A DNA stretch of 64,000 bases from DATFDN01 sp963818725 (GTDB taxonomy: Bacteria; Pseudomonadota; Alphaproteobacteria; Acetobacterales; Acetobacteraceae). Under the pieces are notes generated by a model. It was not told where the DNA came from, did no database searches, and saw only the letters and a list, made by a program, of their open reading frames with translations. A program made the translations under genes and the position numbers. The DNA is taken from positions 186,001-250,000 of the forward strand of contig CAWFTU010000004.1 in the NCBI GenBank assembly GCA_963818725.1, read 5' to 3'. Below, one piece after another: positions 10,544 to 20,318 of the stretch. How positions within the stretch are numbered: position 1 is the first letter of the stretch; each line of letters starts with the position of its first letter.

Positions 10544-11752
10544 TAAACCGCGTCTACTTTGAGAACCGTAGTTTCTCCTCCTCAGGATTGAGCTGGTCCT
10601 TAACCCAGAGGCGATCTGCGATGGCATAGGGTGCCTGATTAAGCGTGGCCTGGAAGTGGGCGACGCGGCGGGTCAGATCCGTGGTGGAGGCATGGCAGTG
10701 ATGATAGGTGACGTCCTCGCGCAGCCAGCGCCACAGTGCCTCTACTGGCATCAGATCCGGACTGTAGCCGGGTAACGGCACGAGTTCGATCTTCAGACCT
10801 GCGGCAGCGGACCATACGGACTGAGCCCGGTGATAGGGCGCGCCATCCCAGATCACGATGAGCCTGCCGTTGGGGAATTCGGCACGCAGTCGGCGTAGAA
10901 CGTCGATCGTGTGTTCGCCCGTGGCGCGCGGATACGGCCAGATCCGGACCTGTCCCTCATTGTAGAGATACAGGCCATAGAACGAGACTTTGTCGGCCAG
11001 GGCGGGCGAGGTGGAGGCGACATAAAAGCGCTGGCCGCGCACGCCCCAGCCATGCCCAGGATCGACGTCCTGACGGATGTGCGCTTCATCCAGGTAGACC
11101 AACTGATGACGGTCCCGCTGCGCACCATCCAGCAGTGGACGCATCTGTTCAACAAACGCCGCTCGCCGTTCCGCACTGGCACGGCCCAGTAGCTTCTTCG
11201 CCTTCTGCCACGACAGCCCCATCCGATGCAGAACCAGCCGGATGGTTTCGCGGCAGCGGCGGCACCCGAAGCGCGCTTGCACAAGCCCCACCAGACGGCG
11301 CAGCGTCCAGCGGGGCTTCGGATCAGTCTCGGCCATGGGGGGCGCGGCGGCGACCTGCTGGGCCGTGCGCACCACCGTACTGAGCGCTGCCGCTATCTCG
11401 GGGCAAAAGGGGGGCGGCCACCGGTGCGCCGATACAGCAGCGCCGCGGGGCCGTGTTCGTTGTAAATGTGCAGCCAAGCCATGACGGTCTGGGGATGGCG
11501 ACCCGTGCGGCTGGCCACCGCCGTCGCACAGTCACCCTGGGCTATCTCATGCAGGGCCAGAAACCGCTCGCGGCTGCGAGCATGCGGCGCACTCAAGGCC
11601 AGACGACGAAACTCCGCCGCTGACTGACCCCACCGCTCATAATCTATACGCAACACCTGTCTTGTTGACGCCTCCGAATAGGAAAACTCCTATATGGGAC
11701 CGTCACCGCTCAGTGACCAGCGAACTACGGCTCTCAAATTGGACGCGGTTTA
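10544..11752 (-). mobile_element. IS630-family element inside hsdS (IS630-b)
   Basis: The ends match as inverted repeats (TAAACCGCGTCTACTTTGAG and, reversed, TAAACCGCGTCCAATTTGAG) and are bounded by TA at 10544-10545 and 11751-11752. Excision leaving one TA restores HsdS. It is related to the element at 23537-24737. Confidence 0.93.
10554..11656 (-). CDS. IS630-family transposase in two overlapping frames
   Basis: The first frame (11656 to about 11393) encodes the helix-turn-helix part, ending HIYNEHGPAALLYRRTGG. The second, one base back, encodes the DDE core with VYLDEAHIRQDV, VIWDGAPYHRA and PVEALWRWLRED and ends EEEKLRFSK. They overlap at GGCCGCCCCCCTTTTG, where a C run meets a T run. 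A -1 shift on this run joins GGRPP to PFCPEIAAALS. The related copy at 23.5-24.7 kb has its frame junction at the same place, so this may be programmed frameshifting rather than decay. All catalytic residues are present. Confidence 0.85.
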
Positions 11753-12772
11753 GATCAGTAGCCAACCCGCTCCCTGGACTGGCTGAGCTGCGCATACTTG
11801 AGGGTACTTTGCAGGACGCGCTGGGTGAAGTGCGTCGAACTGAACAAAGTGTACCAATATTGACCGATCTATCCAGCACCCTCCGCCAATCCATCCTCGC
11901 CGTCGCCTTCCGCGGAGAACTCGTCGCATGAACGAACAAGCCCTCATCGCCAAGGTCTGGAACTACGCCCACGTCCTACGCGACGAGGGCGTCTCATTCG
12001 GCGACTATGTCAGCCAGATCAGTTTCCTGCTGTTCCTCAAGATGGACGCGGAGCGGGTCGAGTATCTCGGCGAGCCCTCGCTCATCCCCGCCGAATACCA
12101 ATGGGCCAGCCTGCGCGCGAAATCCGGGGAGACGCTGGACGCCCACTACAAGGCCGCCCTCGCCGCCCTCTCCCGCCGCGCCGACTTCATCGGCACCCTG
12201 TTCCTCAAGGCCGAGAGCAAGATCAACGACCCCGCCCGCCTCCAACGCCTCGTCACCATGATCGACGGCGAGACCTGGATGGGCGTCAACGTGGACGTCA
12301 AGGGCACGATCTACGAGGGCCTGCTGGAGCGCAACGCGGGCGAGGTGAAGAGCGGGGCGGGCCAGTACTTCACGCCCCGGCCCTTGATCCAAGCCATCGT
12401 CGAGGCGGTCGATCCCGAGCCGGACGAAACCGTTTGCGATCCCGCCTGCGGCACGGGCGGTTTCCTGCTCGCCGCCTACGAGCACATGAAACAGAAGCCC
12501 GCCGCCCAGGACCGGCGCACGGCGGCGGCCCTGCGCGAGAAGACGTTTCGGGGCTACGACATCGTGGCCGAGGTCGTGCGTCTCTGCGCCATGAACCTCT
12601 ATTTGCACGGCATTGGCGGAGAGACCTCGCCCGTCGCGCCGCGCGACGCCCTGCTCTCCTGGCTGTGTCCATGAATTTTGGCCCAGTGGTGCTGATGAAT
12701 TCTGGCCCACCCTCCGTTTTGTGACGGACGGGCTCGAGCCAGCCCGTCAGCGTCGCTGTTCCGTCCTCCCCG

Positions 12773-13534
12773 TCATGCTTTGCCTGCTTTGCGCTGCGCC
12801 GTGGTTCGGCGGAACCGGTAAGAGTCCGTGCCCGTGGTGATGATGTGCGCCCGGTCGGTCAGACGGTCGATCAGCGCCTTACACAGCCGCGGGTTGGGGA
12901 CGACCTGCGACCATTCGGAGAATGGCAGGTTGGTGGTCACGATCACCGCCGCCTTCTCGGCCCGGTCGGCGATCACCTGGAACATCAACTCGCACGCGGT
13001 TTCGGCAAGCGGCACGTAGCCCAGCTCGTCGATGCAGATCAGGTCGAGCCGCTCCCATCGGCCCAATGCGCGGCTGAGCTGGTTGGCGTGGGCCGCCTCG
13101 GCCAGTTCGTTGATCAGCGCGGTCGCGGTCGTGAACCGAACCCGGCGTCGCTGGCGACAGGCCGCCACGCACAATCCCGTCGCTAGATGGGTCTTGCCAG
13201 TGCCAGCTTCGCCGACCAGCAGGACTGGTTCGGCCTTGGCCACGTAGTCGCCCTCGGCCAGCGTGCGCAGCTGGGTGGCCGAGACGCCGGAGCGGTCGAA
13301 CGCGAATGCGTCGAGCGTCTTCATCCGCGGCAGCCGCGCCTCGTGCGGCAGGCGGGCGATCGCCCGCCTTTCGCGTTCCTCCATCTCGGCCGCCAGCAGG
13401 GCCTCGAGGTAGCCGATGTGGGATTGCCCTTCTCGGAGGGCTGCCTCCGCCAGCCGGGCGAACTGGCCGCCGATCGCCGGCATGCGCAGCGCGCGGCAGT
13501 GCTGGCGGATAGCCTGGCCCTGCAGGTCGCTCAT
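12773..13534 (-). CDS. istB: IS21 helper ATPase IstB, 253 aa
   Basis: The start at 13534 (MSDLQGQAIRQHCRALRMPA) shares a base with the istA stop (TGATG). The protein has a DnaA/DnaC-like AAA+ core with Walker A GEAGTGKTHLA, Walker B DLICIDELGY and sensor region VTTNLPFSEWSQV. It ends in the arginine-containing helix with FRRTTAQRKAGKA. The length is normal for IstB, which assembles on target DNA and stimulates IstA. The frame is intact although the partner istA is broken. Confidence 0.92.
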   Translation of the reverse strand: MSDLQGQAIRQHCRALRMPAIGGQFARLAEAALREGQSHIGYLEALLAAEMEERERRAIARLPHEARLPRMKTLDAFAFDRSGVSATQLRTLAEGDYVAKAEPVLLVGEAGTGKTHLATGLCVAACRQRRRVRFTTATALINELAEAAHANQLSRALGRWERLDLICIDELGYVPLAETACELMFQVIADRAEKAAVIVTTNLPFSEWSQVVPNPRLCKALIDRLTDRAHIITTGTDSYRFRRTTAQRKAGKA

Positions 13535-15081
13535 CACGCCGTGCCCGCGCAGGGGCTGGAGAGGAGAAGCGTGTCGTAGTCGGCCGTCGACGGCATGGGT
13601 CGGTCGTAACGAGCCAGCTCGCCGACATCGACCGGCTTGGCGGGCGCCTTGTGCAGCCCCGCCTCGGTCAGCAGGTAGCGCACCGCCGCGACGTCGCAGG
13701 CGCCCAACGACACCGCCGATGCCACGGCCCCGCGCAGTCGGTCGTGGCCGAACTCCCGCCCGAGCGCCACCACGCTCACCATGGCGCGGGTGCCGTTCCG
13801 CTTGCCATGCCGGGCCCGCAGCTGGTCCCAAAGCGCGTCGTAGCAGGCCGGCCAGCGACCGGCCTGGCGCCACCGCTCCAACGGCTTGGACCCGGCAAAC
13901 GCGCCGGGCCTGTGGCCCGGCACGTCCAGATAGTGGTCGAGATCCAGCACCTGCTGACGGCGGCCATGGCAGCGCTCGTGACGCGCAATCCGCCGGCCCG
14001 CGTACCAGAGCTCGACATGCAGCGGATGGATGCGCGCCTCCACCCGGGTGCCGGCCTTGACCGGCACCGAATAGAAGTTGGTCCTGACCGCCACGCAGCC
14101 CCGCTTGTCCACCAGAGGGAATACGATCTCGGCCAGGTCGAACCCTTCGGCCGCGCGGGGGCAGCAGGTGATCGCGCTCCCCCGCCATCGCGGCGCCGAC
14201 CGGCTCCACACGCCTCTCCAGGACGCGCGCCTCGTCCTCGCGGCAGGCCGTCAGCAGCAGAGCGTTCAGCGCATCGAGGTCGGCCACGCACGGCACCGGG
14301 ACGAGGTGGTTGCGCCGGAAATAGCCGCCCTCTCCCTCAACGCCGCCTTTCTCATGCCCCTCGCCGGGGGTGCGGAACTCCGCGGCAAACCGCCAGTGCG
14401 AGCGGAACGCCACGAACCGCACCGTCTCCTCCCGCCGATGACCGCGCAGGATCTTGCGCACGGCACTCGCCAGGTTGTCATGGCGCAGCAGGTGGAACAC
14501 GCCGCCGAAGCAGTCGAACGCACGCTCGTGCGCTTCCAGGAACGCCTGCTGCGTCGCGTGCAGGTGGGCGCGGTGGAACGCCGCCCCGCTGGCCATCGAC
14601 CGCATCGCGAACACCTGCACCCTGGTCCGTTCGCCGCCGAGGTCCGCCCAGGCCTCGTACCAGTCGACCTGCGCCTCCTGGCCCCAGCTGTAGCTCTGCG
14701 GCACGAAGGTCTCGCGCAGGACCAGCCCCATCTGGCGCTTGCGCGCCCGGACATGGTTGCGCACCGTCAACTCCGCGATTGCAGCGTCCGGAAACTCCCC
14801 CAGGATCCGCCGGTGGATGCGACGCGCCGTGTGCCGCTGCTTGCGCGGGGCTCGCCGGTCCTCGTCCAGCACACCCGGTCGATGAACGCCGCAACCGCCT
14901 CCAGCTTCGGCCTGGCCCGTTGCGGGTAGCTGTGCGTCGGCGGTGTCGCACCCGCGATCGCCTGCCGAACTATCCGGCGATGCACGCCGAACTTGGCGGC
15001 CACGCCCGCGATCGTCCCGACACCAAACTCATGCTCCCGGCGCAGCTGCCCAAACAATTCCACTCTGGCGTTCCAATCCAC
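13534..15081 (-). pseudogene. istA: IS21 transposase IstA with two frameshifts
   Basis: The likely GTG start at 15081 gives VDWNARVELFGQLRREHEFG and a helix-turn-helix. The DDE core is seen in QVDWYEAWADLGG, LLRHDNLAS and EKGGVEGEGGYFRR, and the C-terminal domain continues to TADYDTLLLSSPCAGTA. Two lesions break it. An extra TG after FIDRV, near 14870, shifts by two. One extra C in a five-C run near 14155-14165, after GERDHLLP, shifts by one. The element is thus unlikely to move by itself unless these are sequencing errors. Confidence 0.88.
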
Positions 15082-15909
15082 TCCAAGCCCTCCGGCAAAG
15101 CCGGAGAGACCGTAGGTTGAGGGACGGAACATGGGCCAAAATCCGTCAGCACCCTGGGCCAGAATTCGCTAGCAGAGCCACTCTCCGACACCGGCGAGCG
15201 GTTCAACCTCGTGCTGACCAACCCGCCCTTCGGCAAGCGCCAGTCCTTCAGCATCGTCAACGACGTCGGGGCGATCGAGCGCGAGCGGCAGGACTACGTG
15301 CGCGAGGATTTCGCCGTCACCACCTCGAACAAGCAGCTCAACTTCCTCCAGCACGTCATGACCATCCTGAAGCCGGGCGGCACCGCCGCCGTCGTGCTGC
15401 CAGACAACGTGCTGTTCGAGGGCGGAGCCGGCGAGACGCTGCGCCGCCGGCTGCTGCGCGACTTCCGCTTCCACACATTGCTACGGCTGCCGACGGGCAT
15501 CTTCTACAAGCAGGGCGTGAAGGCGAACGTGCTCTTCTTCGAGAAGGTGCCCGGTGGCGATCGGATCGCGACCGACGCGCTCTGGGTGTACGACTTCCGC
15601 ACGAACCAGCGCTTCACCCTGCGCGAACGCCCGCTGAAGCGCGCCGATCTGGACGACTTCGTCGCGTGCTGCCAAGCCCGCCACCAGCGTCATGCCCGGC
15701 AAGAGACCGAGCGGTTCCGGCAATTCGGCTATGACGACCTGGCCAAGCGGGACAAGCTCAATCTCGACATCTTCTGGCTGAAGGACGACGGCCACACCGA
15801 CCCCGACAGCCTGCCGCCGCCCGAGGAGGTGGCCGCCGAGATCGTCGAGAACCTAGAGCTTGCGCTAGAGAAGTTCCGCACGGTGGCGGCCAAGCTTACT
15901 ACGCAGTGA

Positions 15910-16373
15910 AGGCATGACGGTCACCGACAGGCGACACACCATGAATTGCATGGAGATGGGAGATGCGCTCTCCGTGGGCGGGAAAATCGGCTGGACGTAG
16001 GGCGGAGGACTTGGTCGAGACGCCGGGCATGGGGGTCCGCTTCCCCTCCATCGTGTCCACCACCGGCCTGTGGGCCGGGGCGGACCGTGCGCGCTGAGGG
16101 CCGGTCCGGCCGGGCACGGTCCGGCGGACGGGCGTTGGGCAGCGCCCGCGTGACGGGGACGCGTAGTTCAGGCTGAAACTACCTACTGGTCGATTTGTGC
16201 GCGCGGCAGAGGCCCCAGGGGGCCCCAACGACGATTTCTCCGTCAGCCCTTGGGGGTGGGGTGGGGGGTTCTCATTGCCGGCGGGCCGCGGTCTCCCTCC
16301 CCAGAACACCGGGGGACGCGCGTCGGCGCGAAACGGGCGCGCTCGGGGCGCGACCAGTGGGAGCCGATTGCCG
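15910..16373. other. Intergenic stretch 3' of hsdM, no convincing gene
   Basis: No frame with a ribosome binding site and sensible product was found. The block at about 16256-16297 shares the string GGGGTGGGGGGT and TTGCCGGCGGGCCGC with 2778-2817, upstream of hsdR. Confidence 0.45.
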
Positions 16374-16736
16374 CTAGGCGGCCGAGCCGTCGGTCCCGCT
16401 TGCCGCGGGCGTCGCCTTCACCACCAGCTCCCGCAGCAGCCGCAGCTCCTCGACGCTGAGCCGGGAGTAGTCGAGCGGCGAGGCGCGCTCCTCGGTGGCG
16501 ATCGCCCCGGTGTGCTCCACCGCCCGCCGCTTGGGGGCCACGAACCCCGCCAATTCGGCGTACATCCGCCCGCGCAGCTCGGCGGCGTTCGCCTGGTCCA
16601 TGGCCAGCCGCGCTATCCCCTCGATCGGGCAGCAGCCGAGCGCGGCCAGGCGCTCGGCGACCTCCGTGGTGCGCTTGTTCGGCGTGCCCTTCTTCCGTCC
16701 GCCCCGCCGCTCGCCCGGCGCGCTGCCCCGTGGCAT
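16374..16736 (-). CDS. Small basic hypothetical protein (KGTPNK motif), 120 aa
   Basis: I chose the start at 16736 (MPRGSAPGERRGGRKKGTPN) because a purine-rich GAAGAGGGGGG site precedes it; a longer start at 16766 is possible. The N-terminus with GGRKKGTPNKRTTEVAERL resembles the basic leader found in many phage- and plasmid-associated small proteins, including terminase small-subunit-like proteins. After that come a helical segment (IARLAMDQANAAELRGRMYAELAGFVAPKRRAVEHTG) and a leucine-rich tail. DNA binding is plausible but not shown. No neighbours support a prophage here apart from other small unknown genes. Confidence 0.55.
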   Translation of the reverse strand: MPRGSAPGERRGGRKKGTPNKRTTEVAERLAALGCCPIEGIARLAMDQANAAELRGRMYAELAGFVAPKRRAVEHTGAIATEERASPLDYSRLSVEELRLLRELVVKATPAASGTDGSAA

Positions 16737-16914
16737 GGGCCCCCCCTCTTCGCTAGTCGGGGCCATTTTAGCGGAATTGCTGGATCGGGACAGCTATTCA
16801 TTTCGTCGTCGAGGCAACCACGGTGCCGGGACGAGGCACAGGCGGGTGCGGGGCACACATGCCGGCGCGATAGCCGCCGTCGCGGGTGGGGTGAGAGGAT
16901 GTCCGCGCGCCGCC

Positions 16915-17809
16915 TCACTGGGCCGGGCGGAGGCGCAGCTCCGTGCCCCAGGGGTCGCGCAGGCCGCCCTCGGCCACGTCGGCCGTCGCGCTGCCCCCGG
17001 GCGCCACCCGCCAGCCCCCGCTCGTCCGCCGCCTTCAGCGTCACCCAGGCAAGCCCCGCCCTCCCCGCCTCGCGCCGGCCCGCCCCGGCGCTGCGCCAGG
17101 CATTGACCGCGATATGGTGGTGATAGCCGCCGGTGGACAGGAACGCCGCGCCTGGGCGTGCCGCGGTCAGGTCCATGCCGAGCCGGTCGCCGTAGAAGCG
17201 CACCGCCTCGGCAACGTCGCCGACCCGCAGGTGGACGTGGCCGACGCGCGTGCCATCCGGTGCGCCGGCCCAGGCCGCGTCGGCCTCGGCGAGCAGGCCT
17301 TCGGTGTCAAGCGGCTGGGTCGCCATCTCGACCCGGCGCCCGTCCGGGCCGTCGCGCCAGCGCCACCGCGCGCGCGGGCGGTCGGCGTAGACCTCGACCC
17401 CGTTCCCCTCGGGGTCGCTGAGGTAGAGCGCCTCGCTGACGAGGTGGTCGGCGGCGCCGTCGAGCGCTTGGCGGAGCCTGCCGGCGTGGGCGAGCCAACG
17501 CCCCAGGTCGGCGCGGGAGGGGAGCAGGAAGGCGGTGTGGAACAGGCCGGCCGTGGCCGGGGCGTCGGGGAGCGCGGTGGGCTGGTGGAACAGCTCAAGG
17601 ATGCCCGCACCACCCGCGCCGAGGCGCACGGTGTCGGCCGTCCGCTCCACCACGCCGAAGCCGAGGACCTCGCGGTAGAACGCCTCGACGCGCCCCAGGT
17701 CGCGCACGGCGAGCCCGACGCCGCCGATGCGCAGCCACTCCGACTCCGTCGCCGGCCGCGAGCTGGCGGCAGCGGCACTGGGGGCTGGCTCGGTCACGGG
17801 ATCGGTCAT
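16915..17809 (-). pseudogene. VOC-family ring-cleavage dioxygenase-like protein (CatE type), frameshifted near the C-terminus
   Basis: Two vicinal-oxygen-chelate repeats are visible, starting GLAVRDLGRVEAFYREVLG and HVHLRVGDVAEAVRFYGDRL. Candidate metal ligands are the His of LFHTAFLLP, the Glu of GNGVEVYADRP and the His residues of GYHHHIAVN. Such proteins are related to catechol 2,3-dioxygenase and glyoxalase; the substrate here is unknown. The start at 17809 (MTDPVTEPAPS) follows a GGGGAGGACGCC site. An extra base in the G-rich stretch near 17025 moves the frame. The expected ending GLRDPWGTELRLRPAQ lies in another frame with a stop at 16915, while the main frame runs on to 16613. It could be a sequencing error. 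Confidence 0.8.
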
Positions 17810-18462
17810 GGCGTCCTCCCCACAATTGGATGCCTGCCTCGCAAGCTGGTGCATTGGCCAGGTCGGGAGGATGCGAGCCTATCGGAAGTGAAAGGCCCGC
17901 GCCATTGGAGGCCGCGCTCAGGCCTCGATGGACACGCGGCGGCCAATTGCCTGGGCCATTCTCGGACGGCACTTTGGACAGCTGTCGGACACGGGCTCAC
18001 GTCCGGAGCTTCCACAATCTGCTCCGGGGCCAGGTGGTCGGGCGGGTGGCACGCCCAGCAACGCCAGCCCTTGGGCTGCTCCCGCTCGCGCCACCAGCGC
18101 CCGCCATCGTGCTTGAAGTGGCCGAAGCAGCGAGCCATGCGCCCGGCCGTGGCACCCGGGCCGGGCTGTTCCACGCCGGTGGGGGCTGTAGCTCGGCAGA
18201 GTTGAAGTCCTCGACTGCCGCAAGATTCTCCCGTGACAAGGAAGGCCAGCGCCGACCCGCGGTCGCGGGGCGCGGCTGGCGGCTGCTCCGCCGTCGCCAT
18301 TGGCCCCGGAGCGCCGGGTTGCCCGCCCAGTCCTCGCGCTGCCGGCCCTTGCTGAGCCCCTCGCGTCCCGGCGCGGGCGCACCCAGCCGAGGTCTGCCAA
18401 TTCCTGTAGCGCGGCCTTCGACTCTTGTTACGCTGCATGCGGTGGTGTGGTATCTTCCATTC
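17810..18462. other. Gene-poor stretch with a Cys/Trp-rich coding scrap
   Basis: No complete gene is convincing. On the minus strand from 18138 a short frame reads MARCFGHFKHDGGRWWRERE and then GWRCWACHPPDHL, which looks like a piece of a small zinc-binding protein. Its downstream part has no sensible end, so it is probably a remnant. Confidence 0.35.
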
Positions 18463-18753
18463 ATGGCTGCAATACCAGTACACCTAGACAACGGACTGTC
18501 GTTCTCCTCCAAGGAGAAGGCGGAGGCTTACTTCTTAGCCATGCTGTCTCGATACTCCCCGGGAGAGCGGGTAAACGACAAGGTGCGTATTCCGGAGCAA
18601 GTCGGCCAGGCATTCCGATCTCATGTCGGCCACTGATTCCGAGGTGATGTCGGCCATTCCGATCTGATCTCGGCCATCCCTGAGAGGGGTGGCGTTGCCC
18701 GACCGCTGGGCAGGTGAGCGGTCTGTCCTCTCGTCAGGGCGAGAGGGAGACCG

Positions 18754-20307
18754 ATGCCGGCCGAGAGAGTGTCGATGCGACGTGTGCGTGAGATCCTTCG
18801 ACTGAAGTACGAGTGCGGCCTCTCCGACCGCGCCATTGCGGTCGCAGTCGGCGTGGCGCGCAGCACGGTGCGGCTGTGCCTTGATCGGGTTGCCGCGGCG
18901 GGGCTGAGCTGGCCGTTGCCGGCGACGGTGATCGACCAGGGGCTGGAGGCGCTGCTGTTCGCCCCGCTTGGCGGCTCGCAGCCGGGTCATCGGCACAAGG
19001 CGGAGCCGGACTGGACGGCGGTCCACCACGAGCTGCGCCGCCCGGGGGTGACGCTGCTGCTGCTGTGGGAGGAATACCGGACCCTCCATTCCAGCGGCTA
19101 CGGCTACAGCCGCTGGTGCGAGCTCTACCGGAGCTGGGAGAGCCGGCTATCGCCGACGATGCGCCAGACACACCCAGCCGGCGAGCGGCTGTTCGTCGAC
19201 TACGCCGGGCAAACGGTGGCGATGGTGGTGGACGCCAGCACCGGCGAGCTGCGCGCGGCGCAGGTGTTCGTCGCGGTGCTCGGGGCATCGAACTACACCT
19301 ACGCCGAGGCGACGTGGACGCAAAGCCTGCCCGATTGGATCGGTTCGCACGTCCGCGCGCTGAGCTTCCTGGGCGGCGTGCCGCGACAGATCGTGCCGGA
19401 CAACCTGCGGGCCGGCGTTTTGCGGGCGAACTGGTATGAGCCCGGGATCAACCCGAGCTACCGCGACCTGGCGGCGCACTATGGCACGGCGATCCTGCCG
19501 ACGCGGGTGCGCCGACCGCGCGACAAGGCCAAGGTTGAAGCCGGCGTGCTGGTGGTCGAGCGCTGGATCCTGGCGCGGCTGCGCAACCAGCGCTTCTTCT
19601 CCTTGGCCGAGCTCAATGCGGCGATCGCAGGACTGGTCACCGACCTCAACGCTCGGCCGATGCGCAAGCTGGGCGTCAGCCGCCGCCAGTTGTTCGAGCA
19701 ACTGGACCAGCCGGCACTATTATCGTTGCCGACGCAACCGTTCGTCTATGCCGAGTGGCGCATCCGGCGCGTCGCGCTCGACTACCACGTCGACATCGAC
19801 GGCCACTACTACTCGGTGCCGCACCGGCTGCTGCGCGAGCAGGTCGAGGCCCGCATCACCGCGCGCACCATCGAGCTGTTCCACAGGGGCGAGCGGGTCG
19901 CGGTGCATCTGCGCGGTGGCGCGCGCGGTCGGCACGCCACCCTGCCCGAGCACATGCCGCGGTCGCACCGGCGGCAGGCCGAGTGGACGATCCCGCGCAT
20001 CGGCCAGGAGGCAGCCGCGATCGGCGCGGCGACCGCGCGATTGACGGCGCTGATCCTGGAGACCCGGCCGCATCCCGAGCAGGGATTCCGCGCCTGTCTC
20101 GGCATCCTGCGCCTGGTGCGCAGCTATGGCCGCGAGCGCGTGGAGGCCGCCTGCGCGCGGGGGCTGGAGATCGGCGCCCGCTCCTACGGCAGCGTGCAGT
20201 CGATCCTGCAGCACGGCCTCGATCGTCAGCCGCCCACAACGTCGGCCCGTGAGGGCGAGCTGCCGCTGCTGCACCCGAACATCCGCGGTTCCGGCTACTA
20301 CCATTGA
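18754..20307 (+). CDS. istA: IS21 transposase IstA, 517 aa
   Basis: The protein is full length. An N-terminal helix-turn-helix (MRRVREILRLKYECGLSDRAI and VGVARSTVRLCLDRV) is followed by the integrase-type core with LFVDYAGQTV, IVPDNLRAGVL and DKAKVEAGVLVVERW, giving the D, D and E residues. The C-terminal domain has LDYHVDIDGHYYSVPHRL, common in this IstA subgroup. The stop (20305-20307) falls just before the ribosome binding site of istB. The frame is intact, so the element may be active. Confidence 0.94.
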   Translation: MPAERVSMRRVREILRLKYECGLSDRAIAVAVGVARSTVRLCLDRVAAAGLSWPLPATVIDQGLEALLFAPLGGSQPGHRHKAEPDWTAVHHELRRPGVTLLLLWEEYRTLHSSGYGYSRWCELYRSWESRLSPTMRQTHPAGERLFVDYAGQTVAMVVDASTGELRAAQVFVAVLGASNYTYAEATWTQSLPDWIGSHVRALSFLGGVPRQIVPDNLRAGVLRANWYEPGINPSYRDLAAHYGTAILPTRVRRPRDKAKVEAGVLVVERWILARLRNQRFFSLAELNAAIAGLVTDLNARPMRKLGVSRRQLFEQLDQPALLSLPTQPFVYAEWRIRRVALDYHVDIDGHYYSVPHRLLREQVEARITARTIELFHRGERVAVHLRGGARGRHATLPEHMPRSHRRQAEWTIPRIGQEAAAIGAATARLTALILETRPHPEQGFRACLGILRLVRSYGRERVEAACARGLEIGARSYGSVQSILQHGLDRQPPTTSAREGELPLLHPNIRGSGYYH

Positions 20308-20318
20308 GGAGAGCGCCA

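Larger units (their letters stand above)
9288..11931 (+). pseudogene. hsdS: Type I restriction-modification specificity subunit (hsdS), split by IS630
   Basis: HsdS gives a type I system its DNA target. The pattern LPDGWSWRRLGDLC near residue 20 starts the first target recognition domain. The first conserved helix follows (EIIGVVDALFADIDEGERAL to KALLKAAVTGELTADWR), then a second domain opening with LPELPASWWWTSLDQL. IS630 interrupts the second domain after KVSQNDI at 10544. After the element the frame resumes as RSVANPLPGL and ends SILAVAFRGELVA, the usual C-terminal helix. With the element and one TA removed the gene is 1437 bases, 478 codons, with no frameshift. The stop overlaps the hsdM start (ATGA at 11928). 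Confidence 0.92.
12660..15180 (-). mobile_element. IS21-family element inside hsdM (IS21-a)
   Basis: The ends begin TGGCT and carry repeated GAATTTTGGCCCA / GAATTCTGGCCCA blocks near each terminus, typical of the multiple terminal repeats of IS21. A 6-bp duplication CTCTCC lies at 12654-12659 and 15181-15186. The element is 2521 bp and contains istA and istB reading against hsdM. Confidence 0.93.
11928..15909 (+). pseudogene. hsdM: Type I DNA methyltransferase subunit (hsdM), split by IS21
   Basis: HsdM is the adenine-N6 methyltransferase subunit. Removing IS21 (12660-15180) and one CTCTCC leaves 1455 bases, 484 codons, in frame. The N-terminal helical domain (MNEQALIAKVWNYAHVLRDE) is followed by GQYFTPRPLIQ, the S-adenosylmethionine motif DPACGTGGFLLAAYEH, and after the element the catalytic LTNPPFGK. 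The C-terminal part runs to KFRTVAAKLTTQ. The insertion lies between the cofactor motif and the NPPF motif, so neither piece can methylate. The start overlaps the hsdS stop. No other lesion is seen. Confidence 0.94.

Noticed and set aside
12773..14872. A 699-codon open frame on the minus strand within IS21-a
   Set aside because: It is part of istA read on past a frameshift and continuing into istB. The middle section has no IstA features and the true C-terminal part of IstA lies in another frame.
13651..15120. A 489-codon plus-strand frame opposite istA
   Set aside because: Antisense to a clear transposase gene, with a Pro/Arg/His-biased composition typical of shadow frames.
16613..17854. 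A 413-codon reading of the VOC gene
   Set aside because: The last 130 codons have no VOC features. The normal ending of the family is found in another frame, so the extension is a frameshift product.
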